Part shown: positions 1-8,021 of the stretch, in pieces
Position numbering within the stretch: position 1 is the stretch's first letter
How the letters are laid out: every line of letters starts with the position of its first letter
Assembly: GCA_005893275.1 (NCBI GenBank)
Contig: VBOW01000026.1
Location: forward strand, 1 to 50,483
Direction of reading: 5' to 3'
DNA length: 50,483 bases
DNA from: Candidatus Eisenbacteria bacterium
GTDB lineage: Bacteria; Eisenbacteria; RBG-16-71-46; SZUA-252
Translations under genes and position numbers: made by a program
Notes under the pieces: generated by a model
What the model saw: only the letters and a program-made list of their open reading frames with translations
What the model was told of the DNA's origin: nothing
Databases searched by the model: none

Positions 1-179
1 GACCAGACGCCGAGGGCGGCCACCCCCCCCAGCAGGAGGAGAAGCCACCAGGCGCCGGTCGCCAGGGACCCGATCAACACGGCGGGCGCGAGAGCCGCCG
101 CGGCGAGCAGGAGAGCCCGACTCCGCCCTCTCTCTCCCGCCCGCTCCGGAATCGCCGCCGACGCCCCAAGGTGCGTCAT
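1..179 (-). CDS. N-terminus of a membrane protein (possible O-antigen ligase/polymerase), cut by window edge
   Basis: An ATG at 179 on the minus strand opens a frame that runs without a stop to the left edge. It encodes a short basic cytoplasmic N-terminus (ending around RAGERGRSR) followed by two hydrophobic stretches, LLLAAAALAPAVLIG and WWLLLLLGGVAALGVW, that look like consecutive membrane helices. It lies divergently from the first glycosyltransferase of a polysaccharide cluster, where an O-antigen ligase, polymerase or similar multi-spanning protein would be expected. That function is inference from location only; only about 59 residues are visible. Confidence 0.5.
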   Translation of the reverse strand, partial: MTHLGASAAIPERAGERGRSRALLLAAAALAPAVLIGSLATGAWWLLLLLGGVAALGVW

Positions 180-272
180 GCCGGAAATGGTACGGTCGCA
201 AGGCGCGCGGGGAAAGGCGGAATCGTCGCCGGGTCTTTGGGGGTCCGGGCGGTGATGGTATGCTGCCGGCCG

Positions 273-1250
273 ATGATCGGGAAGTCGCGCTGCTCGGTGA
301 TCGTGGTGAGCTACAACTCAGCCCGCCACCTTCCACCCTGTCTCTGCGCCATCGAAGCCCAGCGGGGGGCGGACCCCCAGATTCACGTCGTGGACAACGC
401 CTCCTCCGACGGCAGCGCCGAGCTGGTGCGCCGCGCATTCCCGCGGGTCCGCGTGGTGGAGAACCCACGGAACCTCGGCTTCGCGCGCGCCAACAACCAG
501 GTGCTGGAGCGCGAGACGGCGGAGTTCGTTGCCGTCGTCAATCCCGATACCGTGCTCACCCCGAACGCGCTGGCCGCATGCGTGGATTACTTGAAGCGCG
601 ATCCCAAGGCGGGGGCCGTGGCGACCCGGCTTGTCTTTCCGGAGGGGACCCTCCAGCCTTCCTGCCACTCGTTCCTCAACCTCGGAAACCTGCTCGGGGA
701 GACCTTCGGCGTCCATCGGCTCCTCCCGGGGCTCCGCTCACTCTCCTCTTTGCACATGCCGTGGTTCGCCCACGACCGGATCGCGGAGGTGGACTGGATC
801 CAGGGCACCTTTCTGGTAGTTCGCGGTGAGGTGGTGCGGACCGTCGGCGGTTTCGATCCCGACTACTTCATGTACGGCGAAGAGATGGATTGGTGCCGCC
901 GTATCCGCCGCGCCGGGTGGAAGGTGGTATTTCTGCCCGAGCCCGCCGTGGTGCACGTGGGCGGAGCCAGCAGCGCGCCGATCGCAGGTCCCATGTTCGT
1001 GGAGAATCTGAAGGGCCGGGTCCGGTTCCTCCAGAAGCACCGGGGCTACCTGGTGGCGACCGCGGCGCGGGCGCTGATCGCCGTGTCGGTGCTCCTTCGC
1101 TTCGCGTGGCGCGAGGCGGAGGCGCTCGGGCTCTCCCTCGCGGGGCGCGCCCCCGGGGAACCCCTTCGGCAGCGCCGGACGATGTTCCGTTCGGCGATCC
1201 GCTGGGTTCTTCGGGGACTCCCACTCTCGGCTCCCGACCTTGGGCCCTAG
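273..1250 (+). CDS. Family 2 glycosyltransferase (rhamnosyltransferase-like)
   Basis: Inverting GT-A glycosyltransferase that likely adds a sugar from a nucleotide donor to a lipid-linked oligosaccharide at the inner membrane. The GT2 core starts at once (CSVIVVSYNS), followed by VVDNASSDGSAE, the nucleotide-binding VVNPDTVL (DxD equivalent), and the acceptor-side block GGFDPDYFMYGEEMDWCRR, typical of WbbL-type rhamnosyltransferases. The ATG at 273 puts the core about five residues from the N-terminus; an ATG at 255 is also possible. A GTG at 171 would add 34 residues without homology and run into the divergent gene. No good ribosome-binding site is seen. The stop overlaps the next gene by 11 bases. 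Donor and acceptor sugars cannot be told from sequence. Confidence 0.85.
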   Translation: MIGKSRCSVIVVSYNSARHLPPCLCAIEAQRGADPQIHVVDNASSDGSAELVRRAFPRVRVVENPRNLGFARANNQVLERETAEFVAVVNPDTVLTPNALAACVDYLKRDPKAGAVATRLVFPEGTLQPSCHSFLNLGNLLGETFGVHRLLPGLRSLSSLHMPWFAHDRIAEVDWIQGTFLVVRGEVVRTVGGFDPDYFMYGEEMDWCRRIRRAGWKVVFLPEPAVVHVGGASSAPIAGPMFVENLKGRVRFLQKHRGYLVATAARALIAVSVLLRFAWREAEALGLSLAGRAPGEPLRQRRTMFRSAIRWVLRGLPLSAPDLGP

Positions 1251-2433
1251 GACGGCGCTGGTTCTCACGCCCCGACTGCCGTGGCCGCTCGACGACGGCG
1301 GCCGGATCGTCATGTGGCAGTCGGTCTGGTCCGCGGCCCAGGAATACCGCACGATCCTCGTGAGCTTGGTCCACCCGGACGCGCCCGCGTCACCGGTGCC
1401 GCGCGAGATCGAGGATCTCGGCATCGAGGTGATCCCCATCCCCCACCGCCCGCCTTCGACGCTCGCCGCGGCATGGAGCGGCATCGCCGGACGGTGGCCC
1501 CTTACCCTGGCCCGATTCCGCAGCGAGGGCCTCCGGAGCACGCTGGGTCGTCTCGTCGAGACCCGCCGTCCCGCCTTCGCGCTCGTGAACCACCTTCACC
1601 TGGCCACCTATGTCGACGATCTCGGCCGCGTTCCCATGGTGCTTCGCGAGCACAACGTCGAATACCTATGGATGGAGCGCTACGCGCGCGCGCAGGGTTT
1701 GGGCCCGCGGGGTCTCTACGCGCGCGTCCAGGCGGGGCGCCTTCGCGCCGCCGAAGCGCGCCTCTGCGGGCGGGCCAGCCTCGTGCTCGCCATCCAGGCC
1801 CGCGAGGCCGAGATCCTACAGCGCCTCGCCCCGCACTGCCCGGTCCGGGTGGTTCCCATCGGCATCGATTTCGCCCGCTTCGGGGAACCATGCCCCGCGC
1901 AGCCCCCGGTGGTCCTGATCGCCGGCTCCTTCGCCTGGGAGCCGAACTCGCGGGGAGCGCTCCGCTTCTTACAGGAGGGGTGGCCCCGCCTGCGGGCCCT
2001 GGCGCCCGAGGTACGCCTGCGCCTCGCGGGGAAGGGACCGCCCGCCGAGCTGGTGGAAGCAGCCGAGCGGGGCGGCGCCGAGACGACGGGCTACGTGGCC
2101 TCCATGAGCGAGGAGTTCGCGCGCGCCTCGGTGCTGCTCGTTCCTCTCTGGGTCGGGGCCGGCGCGAGGGTAAAGATCGTGGAGGCGATCGCGGCCCAGC
2201 TCCCGGTCGTCTCGACCCCCTTGGGAGCGGAGGGACTGGGTTTGATCGGCGGACGGGACTACGTGGAGGCCGATTCTCCGGAAGCCCTGGCGGAAGGCGT
2301 GGCGGGCGTGCTTCGCGCCCCGGATCGCGGGCGGGCGGGGGCCCGGAGCGCCCGCGCGCTCGCCGCGGAGAGCAGGGGGCTCCCCGCGGTGGCGGCCCTC
2401 CAGAACCGCTACTGCGCCGAGGTCGCTGGCTAG
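1240..2433 (+). CDS. GT-B glycosyltransferase (family 4-like)
   Basis: Predicted retaining GT-B glycosyltransferase of 397 residues. The N-terminal Rossmann half begins with ALVLTPRLPWPLDDGGRI, the usual donor/acceptor loop of group 1 enzymes. The C-terminal half carries VVLIAGSFAWEPN, RLRLAGKGPPAEL, TGYVASMSEEFARASVLLVPLWVGAGARVKIVEA and PVVSTPLGAEGL, the nucleotide-sugar binding block of GT4 enzymes. Start is TTG at 1240, inside the upstream gene, so the two are probably translationally coupled. It converges on the next gene with a 4-base overlap of stop codons. Likely adds a sugar to the repeat unit of the exported polysaccharide; specificity unknown. Confidence 0.85.
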   Translation: MGPRTALVLTPRLPWPLDDGGRIVMWQSVWSAAQEYRTILVSLVHPDAPASPVPREIEDLGIEVIPIPHRPPSTLAAAWSGIAGRWPLTLARFRSEGLRSTLGRLVETRRPAFALVNHLHLATYVDDLGRVPMVLREHNVEYLWMERYARAQGLGPRGLYARVQAGRLRAAEARLCGRASLVLAIQAREAEILQRLAPHCPVRVVPIGIDFARFGEPCPAQPPVVLIAGSFAWEPNSRGALRFLQEGWPRLRALAPEVRLRLAGKGPPAELVEAAERGGAETTGYVASMSEEFARASVLLVPLWVGAGARVKIVEAIAAQLPVVSTPLGAEGLGLIGGRDYVEADSPEALAEGVAGVLRAPDRGRAGARSARALAAESRGLPAVAALQNRYCAEVAG

Positions 2434-3602
2434 CCCGCCCGATTCGGAATCGAAGCCGGGTGGATCACGCGCGCGCAAAACCCACGAAACGACTCCGCGT
2501 CGAAGAGAAATTCCGATCGCTTGCGGAGCGCTTGCGCCCGGACCGCGTCGCAGGCGGAGCTTTCCACGAACCGGAACGCATCCTCGGGGGAATCGTAGGC
2601 GTGCCCGATCCCGTGCTCGAGAACGAGCCTCTCCATCGCCGGGAATTTGCCCCGGGGAAGGAGAATCGGGACCCCCGCGGCGAGCGCGATGAGGAGCCGG
2701 CTCGGGTAGGACGTCCGGAATCGGATCGGAACCGCCTGGCCCGAAGGGAGCCGGTACGTCACGAGGCAGGCGCGAAATCTGCGCAGGAGCGATGCGGTCT
2801 CCCCGCTCGTCATCTTCTCCCCCCCGAAGGCCGGGAAGAAGCGGATGTTCTCGTGGGCGAGCCCGTCCATGCGCACGCAGTGCACGGCGAGCCCCGCTTG
2901 CGCGAGCGCGCGCAACTCTTCCCTCACGTCGTTCAGCGAGTCGGAGAAGTCGGCCTGCCCCAGGAACACGATCCCGCGCTCCTCGGGCGCCGCGGGACCG
3001 GCTCGATCGTCCTCGGGCGCGAAGGATCGCGGATAGTAGAAGGGCCTTGGGTGGATTTCCATCCACGGAAGCTCGCCCAGAATGCCACGCAGATACTCGC
3101 GCATCTCCGGATTGGTGACGATCGCGCCGCGCAGGCTTCGCGCCACTCCCCGGAGGGCCGAGACCTCGAGGCGCTCCCGCGCCCCCCGGCGCCACGCGGT
3201 CGGAAACGTCTCCATATTGAGGATAACGGGTGGCGCCCGCCGGCCGGCCGCGAGAAGGAGCCGGATTTCCGGGATCACCGTCGCGCCCCAGTGGGCGAAA
3301 ACGAAGTCCACCGGCCCCGAGCCATCGAGGACCTCCGCCAGCCGGCGGACGAGGGCGCGATGCCAGGGCATCGGAATCTCCGGAAGGAGGCTCGCGTAGC
3401 GCGCGAGCCGCGGAGAGGGGATCTTCACCTCGTGATAGAGATTGCTGGCGACGGGAATGCGGGCTTCGAGCGCGGGGACGAATTCGTAGCGGATCGAGGG
3501 ATCGGTGTTCACCACCACGGGCTCGATGCCCGCTTCGAGAAAGCCCGCGAGCGTCTTCAGCGAATCGGCCACCCTCGCCAGGTGGAGCGCGCGCAGGCTC
3601 AT
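2430..3602 (-). CDS. Putative glycosyltransferase, polysaccharide cluster
   Basis: A 390-residue protein with a GT-B-like layout. The N-terminal half has ALHLARVADSLKTLAGFLEAG and VDFVFAHWGATVIPEIR; the C-terminal half has GIVFLGQADFSDSL, FRACLVTYRLPSG and YPSRLLIALAAGVPILLPRG, resembling the donor-binding end of a family 1/4 glycosyltransferase. The usual E-x7-E motif is not clearly kept, so class and activity are uncertain. It starts at an ATG 28 bases after the upstream flippase stop and is the last gene of the minus-strand polysaccharide run. Its stop overlaps that of the convergent glycosyltransferase. Confidence 0.65.
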   Translation of the reverse strand: MSLRALHLARVADSLKTLAGFLEAGIEPVVVNTDPSIRYEFVPALEARIPVASNLYHEVKIPSPRLARYASLLPEIPMPWHRALVRRLAEVLDGSGPVDFVFAHWGATVIPEIRLLLAAGRRAPPVILNMETFPTAWRRGARERLEVSALRGVARSLRGAIVTNPEMREYLRGILGELPWMEIHPRPFYYPRSFAPEDDRAGPAAPEERGIVFLGQADFSDSLNDVREELRALAQAGLAVHCVRMDGLAHENIRFFPAFGGEKMTSGETASLLRRFRACLVTYRLPSGQAVPIRFRTSYPSRLLIALAAGVPILLPRGKFPAMERLVLEHGIGHAYDSPEDAFRFVESSACDAVRAQALRKRSEFLFDAESFRGFCARVIHPASIPNRAG

Positions 3603-3630
3603 CGCCGCCGCGAGAGCTTTCGCTCCTGGG

Positions 3631-5169
3631 TCATGACGGAATCGGACCCCGAGCCGGTTCCGCCGCCGCCAGCCCGCGAAGCGGAGGAATGCGCCGCAGG
3701 ATCCAGGAAAGAAGCGCGAAAACGGCCGCCCCCGCGGTTCCGCCGGCGGCGGCGCCGGCGAGCGCCGCGACCCGGCTCGTGACCCACGCCTCCGGCCACC
3801 GGGCCACGACGAAGGCCCCGCAGGCGATGGCGGGCCCCACGGCCAGGCCCGGCACCGCGAAGGCCGCCGCCAGCATCCTGCCCGGCGGGATCTCGAAGGC
3901 GGCCGAGAAGCGGAGCAGAAACAAGACCGCCCACACCACCATGGCCGCGAAAAAGGCCGGTCCGACGCCGAGGGGGCCGTAGCGCCCGATGAGGATCGCG
4001 CTCGCGACGACGTGCACCGTGAGAGCGATGAGCCCCGGGAGAATCTCGAGACCGGGCCGTCCCGCGGCGCGCCCCGCCGAGGTCGCGACCCCGGTGCACA
4101 GATTGAGGGCCAAGCCGGCGAGGAGCCACTGCGCCAGACCCGCCGCCGTGCCGTAACCCGGTCCCACCCACGCGCGAATCAAGAGCGGCGCGGCCGGGAT
4201 GGCGCCCGATGCGAGAGCGAAGGCAAAGGCCGCGAGGAGGCCCGTCCCGCGGCGGCTGAGTCGCCGGAAGCGATCGCGATCGCCCGAGACCTCCAGCTCG
4301 GCGAAGGTGGGCAGCAGTGGAATCAGAGCCAGCGTGGGAAGAGACTGCACGGCGTTGGCCACACGGAAACCGAGCTCGAAATGCGTCACGGCGCGCACGC
4401 CCGCCCAAATGACTAGCAGGATCTTGTCGACCTGCTGCTGGGCCATGGCGATCACGTTGCTCGCTTGGATCGTCGAGCTGAAGCGAAGCCAAGGGCTTCC
4501 GCCCTTGGGCAGGTGAACGGACGGCCAGGACAGGGAGGGCGCCATCTTCCCCAGGGCGTAGAGGATGGCCAGGGCGGCCACCGCCCAGTAGACGGCCGTG
4601 CTCGCCACCACCGCATAAAGCCCGTAGCCCGCCTTGAGCCCGGCGACTAGGATCACGATCTGCGGGAGGGAGGCTCCGACTAGAACGGCGTTCTGTGTCC
4701 CCATGCGCTGGAGACCATTCAGGATCCCCATCCCCACGCTGACCAGGTTCGCGAAGGCGAAAACCACCGCGCTCACCAAGATCGCGAAACGGACCTCCTC
4801 GCGGTAGGGGGGCGTGATCTTGAGCCAGGCGAGCAAAAGCGGGTGGATGGCAACGATCGCCGCCACCCAAAGGGCGCCGAGGAAGAGATAGAGCCGCGTG
4901 ATGCCCGCCAGCGTGTCGCGCAGCCGGTCCAGCTCGCCGGCCATGGCGTATTGCGCCGTGAATTTGACGACCGAGGGGCCCAGGCCCAGGTCGAAGGTCA
5001 GGAAATAGCTCGAGAGGAGGAAGAGGAGCGACCAAACCCCGAATCGCTCGGGACCCAGCTGATGGAGGATGAAAGGGGTGAGGGCGACCCAGAGGAGGAT
5101 GGACCAGATTCGCCCGAAGACGATGTAGGCGGCGTTGCGGGCGAAGCGGAGGGCGAGGCCTCGGGGCAC
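3631..5169 (-). CDS. Polysaccharide flippase, MOP/MATE superfamily (Wzx-like)
   Basis: A 512-residue multi-spanning inner-membrane protein, normal for Wzx, that probably flips undecaprenyl-linked repeat units to the periplasm. After a short basic start come IVFGRIWSILLWVALTPFIL and the loop LGPERFGVWSLLFLLSSYFLTFDLGLGPSVVKFTAQY, typical of polysaccharide_synt-type flippases. About twelve to fourteen hydrophobic segments follow, ending in an Ala/Gly-rich helical tail. The GTG start at 5169 lies four bases past the stop of the Wzz-type gene, indicating one transcript. A second Wzx homologue lies at 9363-10865. Confidence 0.88.
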   Translation of the reverse strand: MPRGLALRFARNAAYIVFGRIWSILLWVALTPFILHQLGPERFGVWSLLFLLSSYFLTFDLGLGPSVVKFTAQYAMAGELDRLRDTLAGITRLYLFLGALWVAAIVAIHPLLLAWLKITPPYREEVRFAILVSAVVFAFANLVSVGMGILNGLQRMGTQNAVLVGASLPQIVILVAGLKAGYGLYAVVASTAVYWAVAALAILYALGKMAPSLSWPSVHLPKGGSPWLRFSSTIQASNVIAMAQQQVDKILLVIWAGVRAVTHFELGFRVANAVQSLPTLALIPLLPTFAELEVSGDRDRFRRLSRRGTGLLAAFAFALASGAIPAAPLLIRAWVGPGYGTAAGLAQWLLAGLALNLCTGVATSAGRAAGRPGLEILPGLIALTVHVVASAILIGRYGPLGVGPAFFAAMVVWAVLFLLRFSAAFEIPPGRMLAAAFAVPGLAVGPAIACGAFVVARWPEAWVTSRVAALAGAAAGGTAGAAVFALLSWILRRIPPLRGLAAAEPARGPIPS

Positions 5170-5173
5170 GGAG

Positions 5174-6301
5174 CTAGCCGGCGCCGGACCGCCGCACGCT
5201 CCAGGCGATCCAGAGCAAGGCCCCGAAGGCCGAAATCACGAAGCCAAGGGCGGTCAGGAGGCCGCGCCGGGGCCAGAATCGCCGATCTGGCGGATCCGCC
5301 CGATCCAGCACCTCCACCGTGGACACGTCCCGCGCCTCGGTGATGCGCGCCTCCTCGTACTGCGCCGAGAGCAACGAGAACACTTGCTCCTGGATCTTGA
5401 CCTCGCGCACCAGACGGGCGAGCTCGAGCCCCAGCTCGGGTAGAGCCCCGATCTGGCGGTTGACCTGGTCGAGCTGCTGGCGCAAGCGGCGGACCTCCTC
5501 ACTGCCCTCCGAGGCGTACTGGCGGACGACCCCCAGCTGCACCTCGAGGGCGGCCTGGCTGGCGAAAAACCGCGCCGCGCTCTCCACCGCCGAGAGCTGG
5601 TCGGCCGAGAGCGCCACGGTGCGATGCTGCTCCCCGTACTTGCGAAGCGCCTCCTCCGCACCGGCCAACTCCTGCTGCGTCTCCTGGAGGCGCTTCTCCA
5701 CGAAGACCCGCATGCGCCGCCCCTTGGTCATCCGGATCTCGCGATTGAAGCGGTCCAGCTCGTCGGCGTAGGCGTTGGCGAGGTCGGCGGCCCGCTTGGG
5801 ATCGCGGTCCTTGACGCGAATGATCACCGTGCCCGTCTCCCCCAATTGGAGGCTCGATTCGTTCTGGAGCCTGCGGATCGCATCGTCCTCGCGCCGCAAA
5901 CCGTAGACCTTCTTGAGATCGAAGCGCCCTACGAGGGTGGCGGCGATCCGGCGGCTGGTCAGGATGGCCATCGTCACGTCTTCCGCCCCCGTCCGGTTCG
6001 GGATCCGGATCCCGGGAACGTTGAGACCGCGGAAGGCGGAGGACATGTTGAATCCGGTGTCCTCTTCCGTGGGCGGGAGGAGAACCGCCACGGCGCGGTA
6101 CTCGGGCGGCCACACCAAAGCCACGGCGGCGGAGAGCAGGGTTCCCACGGCGACGGCGACCGACGCCCGGCGCAGATAGGGCCTCGCGCTGGCGAGGTAA
6201 TCGGAGGGGGTGGGCTCGCGACCGGAAGGCGCTCGCGCGAAGCGATCGCGGTCCGGCAGCTCGGGGGTGCGATCGTGGGGAAGGTACGGTTCGCGGCTCA
6301 T
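5174..6301 (-). CDS. Wzz-type polysaccharide chain-length / co-polymerase protein
   Basis: Inner-membrane polysaccharide co-polymerase that would set chain length or couple polymerisation to export. A hydrophilic N-terminus leads into a first membrane helix (VAVAVGTLLSAAVALVWP, about residues 48-65) and the Wzz motif YRAVAVLLPP. A long periplasmic alpha-helical coiled-coil region follows (about 180-330). A second membrane helix (LLTALGFVISAFGALLWIAW) ends the 375-residue protein. There is no C-terminal tyrosine-kinase domain, so it resembles Gram-negative Wzz or the kinase-less half of Wzc. The ATG at 6301 is three bases after the exporter stop, fitting an exporter/co-polymerase pair. Confidence 0.88.
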   Translation of the reverse strand: MSREPYLPHDRTPELPDRDRFARAPSGREPTPSDYLASARPYLRRASVAVAVGTLLSAAVALVWPPEYRAVAVLLPPTEEDTGFNMSSAFRGLNVPGIRIPNRTGAEDVTMAILTSRRIAATLVGRFDLKKVYGLRREDDAIRRLQNESSLQLGETGTVIIRVKDRDPKRAADLANAYADELDRFNREIRMTKGRRMRVFVEKRLQETQQELAGAEEALRKYGEQHRTVALSADQLSAVESAARFFASQAALEVQLGVVRQYASEGSEEVRRLRQQLDQVNRQIGALPELGLELARLVREVKIQEQVFSLLSAQYEEARITEARDVSTVEVLDRADPPDRRFWPRRGLLTALGFVISAFGALLWIAWSVRRSGAG

Positions 6302-6304
6302 GGG

Positions 6305-7984
6305 CTACTTGCTCAACTGGTTGATGGCGAGAATGATCGTGGCCACCTGCCCCGTCACGATGACGGCGTCCCGGAACAAGGTCCAGAACGAGGTGTCCCT
6401 CTTCTCCGGCACCCAGATGAAATCCCCGGGCTCGATGCGGCTGGCGTCGCGGGCGAAAACCGTGTTGGTGCTCCCGGAATGCGTCAGGCGTGCGTCGCGG
6501 ACATCGCCTCGCCGCGTCGGTCCCCCCGCCATTTTGATGTATTCGGCCGCCGTCCGCCTTCCCTGAAACGTCACCAGGCCGGGGCTCCTCACCGAGCCGT
6601 CCACGCGCACCGCCAGCTCGAGCCGAGGCACGTCGACGTGGTCCCCGTTGCGAAGAGGAACGTCGCTCTCCGGCGGCATCGGCGTCCCGGTCGAGAAGTC
6701 GATCAAGTAGGCCGACTGGCGCACGGCCAGCTTGCCGCGGAACGTCTGGTACTCGCTGTTCGTCATCTCGTCGCGCGTCAGCCGGCCCAGGCGCTCGAAC
6801 TCGACGTCGTTCTCCACGCCCGACGTGTGGCGCTCGAGGCGCACGTTGCGCGCCGCCCCCTGCGGAGTGAAGCCACCCGCCCAGCGCACGAGGTCGCTGA
6901 CCCGGCTTCGTCCTTCTTCGATCACGTAGGTTCCGGGGGACATCACCTCCCCGGTGATCGTCACCTGGCGGATCGGCCGCCACTCCGGCTGGGAACGAAT
7001 GAAGACCCGATCGTCGGCCCGGAGCGCAACCGCCTCGGCCCCGGCGCCCTGCTCGAGGCTCGTGGTGAGGGTATCGAGCTGGTGCGCGCCGCGGAAACGG
7101 ACGATCAGCACCGAGTCGAGACGGGCTTCGAGCAGCAGACCACCGGCGATTCGCAGGGCGGTGGCCAGGCTGTCACCCTCACGGAGCTCGTAGAAATTGG
7201 GGCGGGCCACCGCCCCGAACACGCCGAACCGCTGGATCGCCACCGGAACGATCACGCGGTCGCCGTCCTCGAGATACGGATTCGCTTCCCAATCGCCCGT
7301 ACGCTCGAAGCGCTCGACGTCGGCGATCTCGACCCGTCCGTCGCGGCGGAGCACGCGAATGTTCCGGCGCGAGGCATTCGGGTTGGTCCCGCCCGCGGCC
7401 TCGATGGCCTCGAGCACGCGGGCCGAGCCCGCCACCTCCTGCATGCCCGCACTCTTCACCTCGCCCAGAACGTAGACCTTGAACGTGCGCGGTTGGAGGA
7501 GGCGGAGGTCGAGGGATGCCCCGGGTACGTACGGACGCAGCCGCTTCAGGATGTCGGCGCGCGCGTCTGCGAGTGTGCTCCCCCCCACTTCGACGAGCCC
7601 GAGGTTGGGAATGCGAACGCGGCCCTCGGCGTCGACCACGAAAATCTTCGTGTCGAGCGCTTTGCCGCCGTACTCGAGGCTCAGGACGTCCCCCGGCCCG
7701 AGGCGGTACGACGCAGGATCGACGGGGCCGGCGAGCGCAGGGCGCGGACCGCCGAATCGGGGTGCCTCGGCGCCCACACCCACCGCCGGCCCGCCCGTGG
7801 ATCCGGTCAGCATGCGCAGCGCATCCTCTCCCGCCGTCTGCGCGCCCGCGGGCCCACAGCCGAGGGCGAGCGCGGCGGCGATCCCGATCCACCCTCGGGG
7901 GCGAGCGATCTTTCGGCGGGCCGCCGTCTCGATCCGGGTCGCGTCGCAGGCGTGGCGGTGGTCGTGCACGGGCAGGTCCTTCAC
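6305..7984 (-). CDS. Polysaccharide export outer-membrane protein with SLBB domains (Wza-like)
   Basis: A 559-residue member of the Wza/Poly_export family, expected to form the outer-membrane channel for capsule or exopolysaccharide. After an unusually long hydrophilic N-terminus of about 30 residues comes a signal sequence (WIGIAAALALGCGPAGA), cleavable after AGA or perhaps lipidated at the Cys. Then the poly_export domain (YRLGPGDVLSLEYGG, RIPNLGLVEVGG) and about four SLBB repeats (FKVYVLGEVKSAGMQEV, RFGVFGAVARPNFYEL, VTITGEVMSPGTYVIEEG, VRVDGSVRSPGLVTFQG). A C-terminal hydrophobic segment (AVIVTGQVATIILAINQL) may be the membrane-crossing helix. Start is GTG at 7984; a later start would give a more normal signal peptide. 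Confidence 0.9.
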   Translation of the reverse strand: MKDLPVHDHRHACDATRIETAARRKIARPRGWIGIAAALALGCGPAGAQTAGEDALRMLTGSTGGPAVGVGAEAPRFGGPRPALAGPVDPASYRLGPGDVLSLEYGGKALDTKIFVVDAEGRVRIPNLGLVEVGGSTLADARADILKRLRPYVPGASLDLRLLQPRTFKVYVLGEVKSAGMQEVAGSARVLEAIEAAGGTNPNASRRNIRVLRRDGRVEIADVERFERTGDWEANPYLEDGDRVIVPVAIQRFGVFGAVARPNFYELREGDSLATALRIAGGLLLEARLDSVLIVRFRGAHQLDTLTTSLEQGAGAEAVALRADDRVFIRSQPEWRPIRQVTITGEVMSPGTYVIEEGRSRVSDLVRWAGGFTPQGAARNVRLERHTSGVENDVEFERLGRLTRDEMTNSEYQTFRGKLAVRQSAYLIDFSTGTPMPPESDVPLRNGDHVDVPRLELAVRVDGSVRSPGLVTFQGRRTAAEYIKMAGGPTRRGDVRDARLTHSGSTNTVFARDASRIEPGDFIWVPEKRDTSFWTLFRDAVIVTGQVATIILAINQLSK

Positions 7985-8021
7985 ATGCTGGATCAGGATC
8001 CCTTGTCGGTCAAAGGGTTCC

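Noticed and set aside
1281-3782. 833-codon plus-strand open frame across the first glycosyltransferases
   Set aside because: Arg/Gly/Pro-rich translation without any domain; it crosses two real genes on opposite strands.
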